Assembly (NCBI GenBank): GCA_016721085.1
Contig: JADKJI010000003.1
Coordinates: 62,001-126,000 of the forward strand
Length of the DNA: 64,000 nucleotides
Direction: 5' to 3'
DNA from: Chitinophagaceae bacterium
GTDB lineage: Bacteria; Bacteroidota; Bacteroidia; Chitinophagales; Chitinophagaceae
This document shows positions 37,274 to 46,730 of this stretch, piece by piece. The position numbers were made by a program, and so were the translations under genes. The notes under the pieces were generated by a model. That model did not search any database. It was not told where the DNA came from and worked only from the letters and a program-made list of their open reading frames with translations. Each line of letters opens with the position of its first letter. Position 1 is the first letter of the stretch.

Positions 37274-38512
37274 TTATTCAAGTGATGAGCTTGGCTTGGG
37301 TTTAAATAGGAATAATTGGAGTAATAAAGCAATAAAGACTACGCCGGCCATAATCGCAAATCCACTACCTAACGTACCTGAATCACTCGACTTACCCAGT
37401 AAATCTGTAATGAAAGCTCCGGCCAATATTCCAGCCATATTCAATAATCCGTATGCAGTAGCCCTGTATTTTGCAGGAACTATCTGACATAATAAAGGCA
37501 TATTGTTTGTATCGAACATTCCAAATCCAAAACCAAAACAAAATGCAGAACCAATAACATGAAACAAGGAATGACCGAAACCAATCAGTAATAAGGCCGG
37601 AATAGTAAGTCCTAAACCTATGGCACTAGTATATACCCTCCCTTTTATATTAGTCTGCGCCCATCTGTCTGATAATTTTCCACCCACCAATACTCCAATA
37701 AGCGAAGAAACTGAAATAGTAATTGTGGAAATAGGACCCGCTGTACCCATTCCAATATTTAAATTCTGCGCAAACAAAGTAGGCAACCAGTTTTTGATTC
37801 CCCAACCTGGTAAACTGGGTATGGCGAAATAAAATATCATGATCCAGAAAGAGAAGTTGGATAATAACACACCTACTCCTTTAAATGGTGAAACCCGTTT
37901 TACCAGCGGAGCATCCAATACAGGCATATCAGCATAAACGCCTTTTTTCTCCTGAAGAAAGAAAATGAGGATGAATGCATACCCCATACCTATAAAACCA
38001 AATGAATGGAAGGTAGCACTCCATGAAAACTTGTCAGCTATAGTGGCTCCAAATCCACCCAATGCTTGTCCTACATATAAACCCGACAAATGCAGCCCAA
38101 TTGCCAATGATCTTGTTTTATCGCTATGGTAATCTGCAATCATTGCCAACCCGGCTGGAATATATAAAGCTTCACTAACGCCCATCAATGCTCTAAGCCA
38201 GTATAGCTGGTTGAAAGTAGTGGCATATCCCATTGAAAAGGTGACGGCCGACCAAACGAAAAGGCTAATAACAATCAACCATTTTCTGTTGACCTTATCA
38301 GCAATCATTCCTGCAAAAGGACTCATTAGTCCATAGACCCAAAGGAATATAGCCATAAGCCTTCCGAAATTGGTAGCGGATTGCAGTTCAGCAATATCTA
38401 TCTGCATGGCAGGCTTCATGGTGGAAATCATCTGGCGATCCATATAATTCAGTAAGGCTACCACCCAAAGCAGTCCAACAACTATCCAGGGATATCTTTT
38501 AGATTGATTCAT
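37274..38512 (-). CDS. MFS permease, probable N-acetylneuraminate transporter
   Basis: Inner-membrane secondary transporter of 412 residues with twelve predicted membrane helices. MFS marks are the first-loop motif GMIADKVNRKWLIV between helices 2 and 3, RALMGVSEALYIPAGLAMIADY in helix 4-5, and the second-half equivalent GGKLSDRWAQTNIKGR. The anion/cation symporter branch of the MFS is the best fit. The substrate is inferred from the locus to be sialic acid, as for NanT-like transporters in other Bacteroidota. It overlaps nanM by 4 bp and precedes the epimerase gene. Confidence 0.86.
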   Translation of the reverse strand: MNQSKRYPWIVVGLLWVVALLNYMDRQMISTMKPAMQIDIAELQSATNFGRLMAIFLWVYGLMSPFAGMIADKVNRKWLIVISLFVWSAVTFSMGYATTFNQLYWLRALMGVSEALYIPAGLAMIADYHSDKTRSLAIGLHLSGLYVGQALGGFGATIADKFSWSATFHSFGFIGMGYAFILIFFLQEKKGVYADMPVLDAPLVKRVSPFKGVGVLLSNFSFWIMIFYFAIPSLPGWGIKNWLPTLFAQNLNIGMGTAGPISTITISVSSLIGVLVGGKLSDRWAQTNIKGRVYTSAIGLGLTIPALLLIGFGHSLFHVIGSAFCFGFGFGMFDTNNMPLLCQIVPAKYRATAYGLLNMAGILAGAFITDLLGKSSDSGTLGSGFAIMAGVVFIALLLQLFLFKPKPSSSLE

Positions 38513-39669
38513 TTTCTTTTGATAGATAGCTTAACTGATAATATTGCTGGTGTTCTGACCCCTGCCCTTATTTCACCTGAGGGTATGAACACAATATCCT
38601 TACCTGCAACAGCTGTAGTTGTTACAGGTGTTTTAAATGGAATGCTTCCTATCCTGCTCCATTCATCTTTTGAGAAATTATAAAACAATACTTCTTTACT
38701 GAATCCAGGATGGGAAGACAATAGCTTATTCTTTTCTTCAATAATTCTTTTCTTTTCCTCTTCAGATAATGCCTTTTGAAGTGCTGCATTCAGCATTTCA
38801 ACTTTATGGAATACTTCTCCCCTATCTCCACCAAAAACAATTATACCTTTTCCTGCCATAGCTGTTCCGGTTCCGGCGCAGATAGCATATGGGAGTGATT
38901 TTCCTTTAGTCCAACTATTATTGCTTACATCATAAATAAACAGTTGATCATAAATATCACTTATTCCGTTTGCCTGTTTACATCTGCCACCTGCTATATA
39001 AAGCATATTCTTCCCTGCTTTATTCAAAGCAACTAAAACGGTATGTGATACAGGTTCTGGCAAATCATGAAGTGTTTGCCAACCCTTTTCCACATTATTT
39101 AAATCCAATGAAAATAGTTTTCCTGAAACGCCTAATCTTGTTTCACCACCAGCAACATAGATAATGTTACCAATACAATCAGACGAAGCGTTCGTAATTG
39201 CTTCTGGCAAATCTGGTAAGTTAGATATAGCGAGCTGCCCTTTAGATTCATTCCAGTTCAGTAAAACCACTTTACTACTTATTCCTGATTCATTTTCTCC
39301 TCCTGCATAAACAATACCTTTTACAGTACTGCAATTGGCAGGGTAAGCTATATTAAAAGGAAGCTGAATAGTAGCCTTGATGCTTTTAAGTTGAGTAGTC
39401 AGCTTCTTAAAAACATATACCTTATTATAATATTTCTTTTTGCCACCTTTCCATGGAAGGCTATCGGGGAAATTGGCACCTCCAGCAATTATCAATACGT
39501 TGTTAGAATAACCTGTAACAGGACCGGCAACCCCTAACCCCAAATGCAAATTATCTTCCGAAGGAAGATTTGCTTCCAGCTTCCACGATAAGGCAATAGG
39601 CTTTTGAGCCGATGCTTTTGAAAGTAAAAACATGGTTAAGAAAAGAAAAAAGGTTAGAAATCGGGTCAT
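38509..39669 (-). CDS. nanM: N-acetylneuraminate epimerase (mutarotase), kelch propeller
   Basis: Speeds conversion of alpha-sialic acid, released by sialidase, to the beta anomer. The 386 residues have a signal peptide (FLTFFLFLTMFLLSKASAQ) and six kelch-type repeats (for example VLIIAGGANFPDSLPWKGG, GIVYAGGENESG, NIIYVAGGETRLGVSG, MLYIAGGRCKQANG, GIIVFGGDRGEVF). This is the cyclically permuted mutarotase family. Periplasmic location is expected. It overlaps nanA upstream and the permease gene downstream by 4 bp each, indicating tight coupling. Confidence 0.91.
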   Translation of the reverse strand: MTRFLTFFLFLTMFLLSKASAQKPIALSWKLEANLPSEDNLHLGLGVAGPVTGYSNNVLIIAGGANFPDSLPWKGGKKKYYNKVYVFKKLTTQLKSIKATIQLPFNIAYPANCSTVKGIVYAGGENESGISSKVVLLNWNESKGQLAISNLPDLPEAITNASSDCIGNIIYVAGGETRLGVSGKLFSLDLNNVEKGWQTLHDLPEPVSHTVLVALNKAGKNMLYIAGGRCKQANGISDIYDQLFIYDVSNNSWTKGKSLPYAICAGTGTAMAGKGIIVFGGDRGEVFHKVEMLNAALQKALSEEEKKRIIEEKNKLLSSHPGFSKEVLFYNFSKDEWSRIGSIPFKTPVTTTAVAGKDIVFIPSGEIRAGVRTPAILSVKLSIKRK

Positions 39670-40610
39670 CCTATTAAAGAAGGGCTTCGCCTGCTGGAAG
39701 AGAAGGTACTGAAATTTATCAGCTCCGTATCTTTTTGGAAAGCGGCAAAATCATTATCCGTCATATTTTTTACCGGCAAACGAAATTCACCACAATCAAG
39801 CCCAATAATTTTCATAAAAGCTTTTCCTGTTGCAATTCCCCCATATTTCCCTAATAAACGAATCATATCGATGGATTGCTGTTGCAACTGTTGGGCTTCT
39901 TTCAAATCACCTTTGTTGAAAGCTTTAATCATATCGTTGTATAAAGGAGCTGCATAATTATAAGTACTACCTACTGCGCCTTTTGTTCCCAGCGACAATG
40001 CAGGCAACATATTCTCGTCTCTACCCCAGAGCATATCATACTTTCCATCTGCAAAATGCAAACAGGATAGGAAATCCATGAAATCCTCATGAGTGTATTT
40101 TATTCCTGTAAAATTGGGCAGCTTGCCATGAAGTTCTTTCAGCAAGTCAATCATCAGAAAATTCACTCCTGTCAAAACAGGTATATGATAGTAATAGAAA
40201 GGCATATCAGGAACAACCGATGCCACTTCAATACAGCACTTTGCTAATTGTTTTACATCAGCAGGCTTAAAATAAAAAGGGGAGGTAAATGAAATAGCAT
40301 CCAATCCTATGGACTGTGCATGTAGTGCCAATTCTTTACAATCCTCTATAGAAGTACCCCCCAATAATGTCATGAGCATGAAATCGGGATCACTACCCGC
40401 CACTTCTGCCCAGGCAATAGCTACTGCTTTCTTTTCAGATTGAGTGAGCGACACCCCTTCACCTGTGGATCCACAAATAAAAGCTCCTTTAATACCATTC
40501 GATTTTAGCATCTGATAGTAGTCCGGAATGACATTTAGGTTCAAAGAACCATTTGAATGCATTGGAGTAAATGGAGCTGCTATCAGCCCTTGTATATGTT
40601 TACTTTTCAT
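39666..40610 (-). CDS. nanA: N-acetylneuraminate lyase
   Basis: Class I aldolase that splits sialic acid into ManNAc and pyruvate. The 314 residues form a DapA/NanA TIM barrel. GSTGEGVSLT gives the pyruvate carboxylate loop, the catalytic tyrosine is in FYYYHIPVLTG, and the Schiff-base lysine in TGIKYTHEDF. The latter matches NanA (GIKxT followed by hydrophobic/charged) more than dihydrodipicolinate synthase, and the sialate neighbours settle the call. The C-terminus ends in a Ser/Arg-rich tail. It follows susD after 93 bp, a gap that holds a terminator-like hairpin. Confidence 0.93.
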   Translation of the reverse strand: MKSKHIQGLIAAPFTPMHSNGSLNLNVIPDYYQMLKSNGIKGAFICGSTGEGVSLTQSEKKAVAIAWAEVAGSDPDFMLMTLLGGTSIEDCKELALHAQSIGLDAISFTSPFYFKPADVKQLAKCCIEVASVVPDMPFYYYHIPVLTGVNFLMIDLLKELHGKLPNFTGIKYTHEDFMDFLSCLHFADGKYDMLWGRDENMLPALSLGTKGAVGSTYNYAAPLYNDMIKAFNKGDLKEAQQLQQQSIDMIRLLGKYGGIATGKAFMKIIGLDCGEFRLPVKNMTDNDFAAFQKDTELINFSTFSSSRRSPSLIG

Positions 40611-40649
40611 CGTCTGAGTTTATATCCAGCATAAAATTAAAGGAATATA

Positions 40650-40677
40650 CAACCGGGAGCTAACTTTCTCCCGGTTG
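40650..40677 (-). terminator. Hairpin between susD and nanA, likely partial terminator
   Basis: CAACCGGGAG and CTCCCGGTTG form a perfect 10-bp stem with an 8-base loop. On the minus strand an AU-rich stretch follows (TATATTCCTTTAATTTTAT). Such hairpins after susCD usually allow strong transporter and weaker enzyme expression. Confidence 0.65.
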
Positions 40678-40703
40678 CCATACCTTTTTAATGGGATTCG
40701 GAT

Positions 40704-42251
40704 TTAAAACGGAGGATATCCAGGTGTTTGTACCAGCGACCGGTTATTTGTCCATGAGTTCCGGTCTATTGGCCATAATACTTTGTATGCCTCACCAGGT
40801 AAAACAGTACTATTTGCAAAAACGAAACTATTTCCAAGTCGTCTTATATCGTGCCATCTTTTTCCTTCAAAAACAAACTCAAAAAGTCTTTCTTGTAATA
40901 AGGCATTTGCTGGTGTTGCATCGATAGCCTGGTTAGGATAACCAATTGTTCCTGCTACATAGTTAGCACCAAATGCTCTGGCACGAACCAGATTGAATTC
41001 TGTAGCCGGATCCTGTCCAAGTATAATCTTGGCCTCAGCCTTCATCAATAACAGGTCTGCATAACGATAAATCGGGAAGTCGTTTGAGTATACTCTTGAA
41101 CCTGCATTCTGCTCACCCTGATATTTACTGGCAAAACAACCCGCCAATACATATACTCCAGGTGAAGGCCTTGAATAAGCTGGCTGAATGGAAGCCCATT
41201 TCCTGCTATCCTTATCATTGAACTTACGGAAAGTAGATACTCTTACTGGTGCTCTTAATAATCCACCCCAGTTATCTGTGGCTACACTGAACTGTCTCGC
41301 CCCCACTGAATCATGGAAATTAGCTAACAGAGAAGACTGAGGAACAAAAGAACCTGCAATAAAAGGTATGCTGGCTTCATTCAACAAATTCCTGCTGGCA
41401 AATATGATTTCGTTATTCCCTCTGTTATTGGTCGCAAAAACTGTTGAAAAACCAGTCATCAGCGTTAGTGCTGGAATATTCGTTTGAATTTCTGTTAGTG
41501 CGTTTAATGCAGTAGTGGCATCAGCAGTAGTTCCTCCACGATAACTAGTCCAAAGATTCACTTCAGCTTTCAACATTAAGCTAGCTGCTTTGCTCCAAAA
41601 TGATTTTGTATTCTTGAAGCTGTAATCTGAACCAAAACTGGTAAGAGATTTATCAATATCTGATTTTATCAAAGTCATTACTTCTGCAGACGACGAAGCT
41701 GCTTTTGCCAGATTAGCAATATCAATTGATACTACCGGATCAATTTGAATAACTACATCACCCCAGGCTCTTGTTAACTGGAAATAATAATAGGCACGCA
41801 TTCCATAAGCAATACCTAGATAGTAGTTTTTATTAGCAGTTGTAACTACTGAAGTCGTATTCAATTTTTCTATCAACAGGTTTAGCTGAACTATGTTGGA
41901 ATAGAAGCCTCCGAAACCGCTTACACCTGGATTGTCAAGATCAAGATTTTGTAACCATAATCTTTCAACTCCTTGAGTTGCTTCTCCGGTAAATGTACCC
42001 GGATAGTTTGGAAAACCTGGTTCTGTACCAAATATATCAGCCCGCATTTCTCCTAAGCTCTGGAAAGCAGAAGTATGCGCACGGAATCGGGCATGCAGAC
42101 CCGACACAAACGCATCAAACTGATCGGCCGTACGCCAATAGTTGGCATCACTGATACTGCTTATGGGCGACAGGTCTAATTTATCGGAACAGGAACTGGC
42201 CGCTGTCATTGCCAATACCATTATTATAAGTTTTAGAATATTCTTTTTCAT
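40704..42251 (-). CDS. SusD/RagB-family outer-membrane glycan-binding lipoprotein
   Basis: Surface lipoprotein that captures oligosaccharides for its SusC partner. From the ATG at 42251 it has 515 residues, with the lipoprotein signal LKLIIMVLAMTAASSCSDKLDLSP. The SusD-like N-terminal TPR fold (NYWRTADQFDAFVSGLH) and the RagB/SusD C-terminal part (DFPIYRYADLLLMKAEAKIILGQ, and the late ERLFEFVFEGKRWHDIRRLG) are clear. Full length. It begins about 20 bp after susC. Sialylated glycans are the likely ligand from context. Confidence 0.94.
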   Translation of the reverse strand: MKKNILKLIIMVLAMTAASSCSDKLDLSPISSISDANYWRTADQFDAFVSGLHARFRAHTSAFQSLGEMRADIFGTEPGFPNYPGTFTGEATQGVERLWLQNLDLDNPGVSGFGGFYSNIVQLNLLIEKLNTTSVVTTANKNYYLGIAYGMRAYYYFQLTRAWGDVVIQIDPVVSIDIANLAKAASSSAEVMTLIKSDIDKSLTSFGSDYSFKNTKSFWSKAASLMLKAEVNLWTSYRGGTTADATTALNALTEIQTNIPALTLMTGFSTVFATNNRGNNEIIFASRNLLNEASIPFIAGSFVPQSSLLANFHDSVGARQFSVATDNWGGLLRAPVRVSTFRKFNDKDSRKWASIQPAYSRPSPGVYVLAGCFASKYQGEQNAGSRVYSNDFPIYRYADLLLMKAEAKIILGQDPATEFNLVRARAFGANYVAGTIGYPNQAIDATPANALLQERLFEFVFEGKRWHDIRRLGNSFVFANSTVLPGEAYKVLWPIDRNSWTNNRSLVQTPGYPPF

Positions 42252-42271
42252 ACCATTCATTTTTTTGCAGT

Positions 42272-45200
42272 TTAGAAATTAACCTGTACACCGAGTACCA
42301 CTGATTTTGGCGTTGGATACGTACCCGCATACACACCATTATTTAATGATGGCTCAGGTGATTGTCCGCTGAATTTGGTCACATAAAAAATATTGTTGGC
42401 ATTTATGTACACTCTTGCTGATGAAATCACTCTTGTCCTTTCTAATAAAGATTTAGCGATATCATATGAAAGGGTAATTTCACGACAAGCCAGGTAATCT
42501 CCTTTTTCATAGAAGCGTGAGTTATTGCCATTCAACACGGAGTTGGCATTATTACCTCTTGTATAGTTTTTCTTTCCAGCAGGTGCAGCTACCTGATCGG
42601 CGAAGTATACTTTAGGAATATCGCTCATACTGTTATCGCCTGAAAATCCTTTCTTCTGCCAGTCGATATAGTTAAAGGTACCCTGGTAATTACCCAGTGT
42701 TCTTGCAACAATATCATTGTAGATAGTATGACCCAGTGCATAATCGAAACGAGCAAAAAGGGAAAGTCCTTTGAAAGAAAGTGTTGATGCAAAACCACCA
42801 GTCACTTTTGGATTGATATTACCAAGATATACCTGGTCTCTTGTATCGATAGTATCGTTCTTATCTACATCGAGCCAATTCACATCACCGGGAGTTATCT
42901 TACCTGTTCCGTATGTGATACCCGGACCGCTTATTTGCGCAATAAGATCTCTTCTGTTATTAGCGACTTTTGCTATTTCTGCATCATTCTGGAAAATCGA
43001 AACTTGTTGGTAGCCATATATGGCTCCGAGTGGCTGACCTTCCTGCAATCCGCCAACCCAAACAACTTTACCTTGCTTCGGATCATAAACCTGCAATCCA
43101 CCCACCCTGTTGAATTCATTACCATTGAAAGGCAATTTGAGGATCTTATTGTTTACGAATGAAATGTTTCCATTTACATCCCATGTCAAGCCATTCGACA
43201 TCTTCAGGATGTTCGCATTCACCGTGAATTCAATTCCTTTATTCTGTAACTGACCGAGGTTGGTAGTCAAACTACTGAATCCTAAATAACCCGGCAATTG
43301 TAGACTTTGTAACAAGTCCTTATTCCTTCTGTCAAAATAATCAAAGATTAATGTAACACGATTTTTCAGGAAACCGATATCCAATCCGAAATCGGTCATT
43401 GTACTTTTCTCCCAACGCAAACTACTATTGATGATTCCTGTATTAAGGAAACCAAGGCTTCCATTATAGTTGCCTTGTGATCCATACACGCCCTGTACTT
43501 CATAGTTTCCTACTACATCGGCATTTCCATTAGAGCCATAACTTATACGTGGTTTGAATGTGGAGATTATATTTGAAATTCCACTCTTCTCAAAAAAGTT
43601 TTCGCGATGCATATTCCAACCTGCAGACATACCAGGGAAGAAAGCCGCGCGGTTCTCTTTTGCGAATCTTGAAATACCATCAACCCTGTATACCATTGTA
43701 AGTAGAAAGCGTTGGTCATAATCGTAATTCACCCTTCCGAAATGGGAGATGATAGTATACTCAGATTTACTACTGAAATTACTTCCTGGTGCAAACACAG
43801 TTGAAGCATTTACAGTAGGAATATCATCAGTAGGTGCGTTAGTACCTGAAACTTGTGTACTCAAAGCTTTATTGGTAAGGTTTTCTGCACCCCACATCAG
43901 GTTTAAATTGTGCTTGTCGGCAATAGATTTTGTATAATTGATGATAGCATTGAATTGTTTCTGAACAGAGCGTCCGAATGATAATGCGGCCGGACGGGAA
44001 GTATTGAATGTTTGAGGAGTAGTATAAAGTCCCGCATAAGTCTGCGTAGCTTTAGTAAACGACTCATTCAATGATTCCAACAAGTACACGTTTCCGGTAG
44101 CTTTGATGTATAAACCAGGAATGATATCATATTTCACTGAGGCATTTACAGTGAAGCGATTTACCTCATTCGTTCTGGCCGTTTTATTCAACCAGTAAAT
44201 GGGGTTACCATCTGCTATACCATTACCTGGATTAGGAATTGTTTTCGCCGAATCTAACCAGGGATTCATGGTAGGCCATACGGCCAGGTTTCTGTATAAT
44301 GTATTCACCTCACCACCTAAAGCGCCGAACTGTGTGGAAGTGGAGAATGTAGCGGCTGTAGAAACCTCAATATTGGGTTTCACTTTATACGATCCATTGA
44401 TATTACCGGAATAGCGTTTATAATCTGACCCCACAATTACACCATCTTCCTTATAATAATCGAAACTGGCAAAGTATTTACCTCTGTCATTTCCACCGTT
44501 TACGCTTATATAATGATCATCGGTATGAGTATTTCGGAAGACTAGGTTTTCGATTTCATTCCCATGGTCCTTGAAAATGATACTTCCTCCGTAAGGATCA
44601 GTAACAGTATCCCATCCCTGAGTAAGCAAATTGGCTGTAGTGGCATCATATCTTCTGATGTCAAATAATGCCCTGTCAGCAACAGTATTCACAATACCAT
44701 AACCCCTTCTTGTTTCAACCGTACCTAAAGTAACAGCAGAGTTTAAGTTTCCTAAACGGTTATAATAAATATAGTCTCTTGCATTAAGGTAATTATAACC
44801 ATCCCTTCTCTTATTGAATCCTGCAGTGAACTTATAAGATATCTGGGCAGTTCCCGACTTGCCTTGTTTGGTAGTTATCAATATAACTCCATTGTTGGCC
44901 CTTGCACCATATATGGCAGTAGATGCAGCATCTTTCAAAATTTCAATCGATGCAATATCTTCAGCAGCTATATCATTGAAAGAACGTTGAATACCATCAA
45001 CTACAACAAGCGGTGCAGATGGGTTATTAATTGAGGCTCCGCCACGTAATATGATACTGGGTGATGCTCCCGGTGTACCGGAAGTATTGATCACTCGCAA
45101 TCCAGCTAATGTACCTTGTAAGGCTGTACCTACATTGCTTCGTGGCGCATTTGCCAGCACTTCCGTATTCAGCTTGCCAATGGAACTGGTTACAGTGCGA

Positions 45201-45550
45201 CGGGATTGTGTACCATAACCTACTACTACCACTTCACCCAATTTTGCTGCATCAGGTTTCAAAGTGATAGAAAGCGAAGAAGAACTGCCTACCGTAACTT
45301 CCTGCGATCCATAACCGACAAATGAAAAGACAAGAACATCTCCGTTACTGGCATCAATAGTAAAATCACCAGTCGCTGATGTTTGTGTTCCAACTGTCTT
45401 TCCCTTCACAAGGATATTGACACCGGAAAGCGGTTTATTATCCTCTTCCGATATCACTCTACCGGAAATTTTTCGGGCTTGCGACCAGGAGGCTGTGGAC
45501 GCGAGAAAGCAAGCAATAAATAGCCATACTTTCAGTCTAACAGGATTCAT
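42272..45550 (-). CDS. SusC/RagA-family TonB-dependent receptor
   Basis: Outer-membrane importer of 1092 residues, energised by TonB. The order is: signal peptide (WLFIACFLASTASWSQ), carboxypeptidase-regulatory-like domain (ISGRVISEEDNKPLSGVNILVKG, residues about 27-110), TonB-type linker (GEVVVVGYGTQSRRTVTSSIG) and plug domain (GTPGASPSIILRGGASINN, then PLVVVDGIQR, then IEILKDAASTAIYGARANNGVILITTKQG). The barrel ends with a C-terminal aromatic residue (LGVQVNF). Full length and unbroken. It opens the sialoglycan operon, with an operator-like palindrome 26 bp before its start codon. Confidence 0.96.
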   Translation of the reverse strand: MNPVRLKVWLFIACFLASTASWSQARKISGRVISEEDNKPLSGVNILVKGKTVGTQTSATGDFTIDASNGDVLVFSFVGYGSQEVTVGSSSSLSITLKPDAAKLGEVVVVGYGTQSRRTVTSSIGKLNTEVLANAPRSNVGTALQGTLAGLRVINTSGTPGASPSIILRGGASINNPSAPLVVVDGIQRSFNDIAAEDIASIEILKDAASTAIYGARANNGVILITTKQGKSGTAQISYKFTAGFNKRRDGYNYLNARDYIYYNRLGNLNSAVTLGTVETRRGYGIVNTVADRALFDIRRYDATTANLLTQGWDTVTDPYGGSIIFKDHGNEIENLVFRNTHTDDHYISVNGGNDRGKYFASFDYYKEDGVIVGSDYKRYSGNINGSYKVKPNIEVSTAATFSTSTQFGALGGEVNTLYRNLAVWPTMNPWLDSAKTIPNPGNGIADGNPIYWLNKTARTNEVNRFTVNASVKYDIIPGLYIKATGNVYLLESLNESFTKATQTYAGLYTTPQTFNTSRPAALSFGRSVQKQFNAIINYTKSIADKHNLNLMWGAENLTNKALSTQVSGTNAPTDDIPTVNASTVFAPGSNFSSKSEYTIISHFGRVNYDYDQRFLLTMVYRVDGISRFAKENRAAFFPGMSAGWNMHRENFFEKSGISNIISTFKPRISYGSNGNADVVGNYEVQGVYGSQGNYNGSLGFLNTGIINSSLRWEKSTMTDFGLDIGFLKNRVTLIFDYFDRRNKDLLQSLQLPGYLGFSSLTTNLGQLQNKGIEFTVNANILKMSNGLTWDVNGNISFVNNKILKLPFNGNEFNRVGGLQVYDPKQGKVVWVGGLQEGQPLGAIYGYQQVSIFQNDAEIAKVANNRRDLIAQISGPGITYGTGKITPGDVNWLDVDKNDTIDTRDQVYLGNINPKVTGGFASTLSFKGLSLFARFDYALGHTIYNDIVARTLGNYQGTFNYIDWQKKGFSGDNSMSDIPKVYFADQVAAPAGKKNYTRGNNANSVLNGNNSRFYEKGDYLACREITLSYDIAKSLLERTRVISSARVYINANNIFYVTKFSGQSPEPSLNNGVYAGTYPTPKSVVLGVQVNF

Positions 45551-45575
45551 AATAAGCAGTTTTGATTATTTTTTG

Positions 45576-45594
45576 TATTATGTATGACATAATA
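45576..45594. promoter_or_regulatory. Operator-like palindrome between susC and the FadR/NanR-type gene
   Basis: TATTATGT-ATG-ACATAATA is a perfect 8-bp inverted repeat around three bases. It contains the GT-N3-AC core usual for operators of GntR/FadR proteins. It lies in the 187-bp divergent gap, 26 bp from the susC ATG, where a bound repressor could block transcription. It is inferred to be the target of the adjacent regulator, with ManNAc or sialate as inducer. Confidence 0.6.
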
Positions 45595-45737
45595 AAAATA
45601 TGATTATTTTTGAATTGGCAAGTATTTTTTTAAAAAATCGGACAATCGGTAGCGTAGAATGGATAATCCAGAGGAGGTTCCGGTAGCCTTATTTTAAGTA
45701 AATTGCCGCGTCATTATCAATTTAGTACTAACAAATT

Positions 45738-46445
45738 ATGAGCTTTTCAAAATTCAAGGATAGTCTTAAATCGGTGGATACCAGTTCATTAGTGGACAAG
45801 GTAGAGGCCAACCTTGTAGAATTGCTCCAGCAACGAAAATTGAAATTGGGCGACCCTATTCCAAAAGAAATCGAATTAGCAGGTCTTTTAGGAGTAAGCA
45901 GAACAGTGGTACGTGAGGCTTTGCTTCGTTTACGGATGATGGGTCTTATTGAATCGAAAAAGAAAAAAGGGGCTGTAATCACGAGTCCCGACCTTTTCGG
46001 AATCATGAGCAAGAGCATGAATCCGCATATCCTTGACCAGGAAACCCTGAAAGAGATTTTTGAAATACGACTTGTTTTGGAAATCGGAATGGCGGATCTG
46101 CTTTTCAATAGAATTACTAAAGAAGATATTGAGGAACTGAAAGATATCGTAAGTAATGAACCTCCTGCTACACAATTCCACCTCTTCAATATAGAACATG
46201 AGATAGCCTTTCATGGTAAACTGTACGAGATAACCGGCAATGAAACCATGAAGAAATTCCAAAAGATGCTTTTACCGGTTTTCGACTATGTACATAACAG
46301 CGGACTCTTGAAAAAACAACCCATGCTCAAGATGTTCGTTTCGCATAAGGAACTGGTACAGATTCTCGAAACAGGTACACCGGAACAATTCAGAAACGGT
46401 ATGCGTAACCACCTGGAGAATCACTTTGCCCGTCTGTTTGAATAA
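45738..46445 (+). CDS. FadR-subfamily GntR regulator (NanR-like)
   Basis: Likely repressor of the divergent sialoglycan operon. The 235 residues have an N-terminal GntR winged helix (about 15-80: LQQRKLKLGDPIPKEIELAGLLGVSRTVVREALLRLRMMGLIE, then KKKKGAVI). The C-terminal all-helical FCD ligand-binding domain follows, with the metal/ligand residues in IFEIRLVLEIGMADL, FHGKLYEITGNE, and the closing SHKELVQILETGTPEQFRNGMRNHLENHF. The FCD type is shared with E. coli NanR and FadR. The sialate assignment comes from position. A short plus-strand ATG at 45738 fits the N-terminus MSFSKFKDSLKSV. Confidence 0.9.
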   Translation: MSFSKFKDSLKSVDTSSLVDKVEANLVELLQQRKLKLGDPIPKEIELAGLLGVSRTVVREALLRLRMMGLIESKKKKGAVITSPDLFGIMSKSMNPHILDQETLKEIFEIRLVLEIGMADLLFNRITKEDIEELKDIVSNEPPATQFHLFNIEHEIAFHGKLYEITGNETMKKFQKMLLPVFDYVHNSGLLKKQPMLKMFVSHKELVQILETGTPEQFRNGMRNHLENHFARLFE

Positions 46446-46730
46446 GCCCTTCTCCATAATATATCAAAACTCATTGTAGTTGAAATATGCTTGATATTTC
46501 TTAACCTCCTCGTTAAACGTACATACTCTTATTTTAAATTATGCCCGGTAGTTTAGTTAGAGCTATGTAACATTTATCACGTTCAGTCATTAGAAAATAA
46601 CAAGTGTTACCATAATTAATCAATAACATCATATTGATATAGTTAATCTCAGAATCAGCTTTATTCTTCGTAACATATGTTACAGACCAGTAAGGTGGTC
46701 GCGGTTAGTTTTGCCGCAAATCTTACGTTA
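46446..46730. other. Intergenic control region upstream of the efflux operon
   Basis: No gene is seen. It holds three GTAACA/TGTTAC elements: at 46567-46572, at 46605-46610, and as the perfect 14-bp palindrome GTAACATATGTTAC at 46670-46683. The repeated half site suggests a repressor or activator for the RND operon. The ATG inside the last palindrome (46677) is in frame with the TolC-like gene but is unlikely to be the start. Confidence 0.5.
46670..46683. promoter_or_regulatory. Perfect palindrome GTAACATATGTTAC
   Basis: A 14-bp perfect dyad 48 bp upstream of the chosen TolC-like start. Matching half sites lie about 60 and 100 bp further upstream. Candidate operator for the efflux operon; no regulator gene adjoins it. 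Confidence 0.5.

Noticed and set aside
45728..46262. Minus-strand open frames opposite the FadR/NanR-type gene
   Set aside because: Low-complexity Ser/Ile/Arg-rich shadows of a clear GntR gene.
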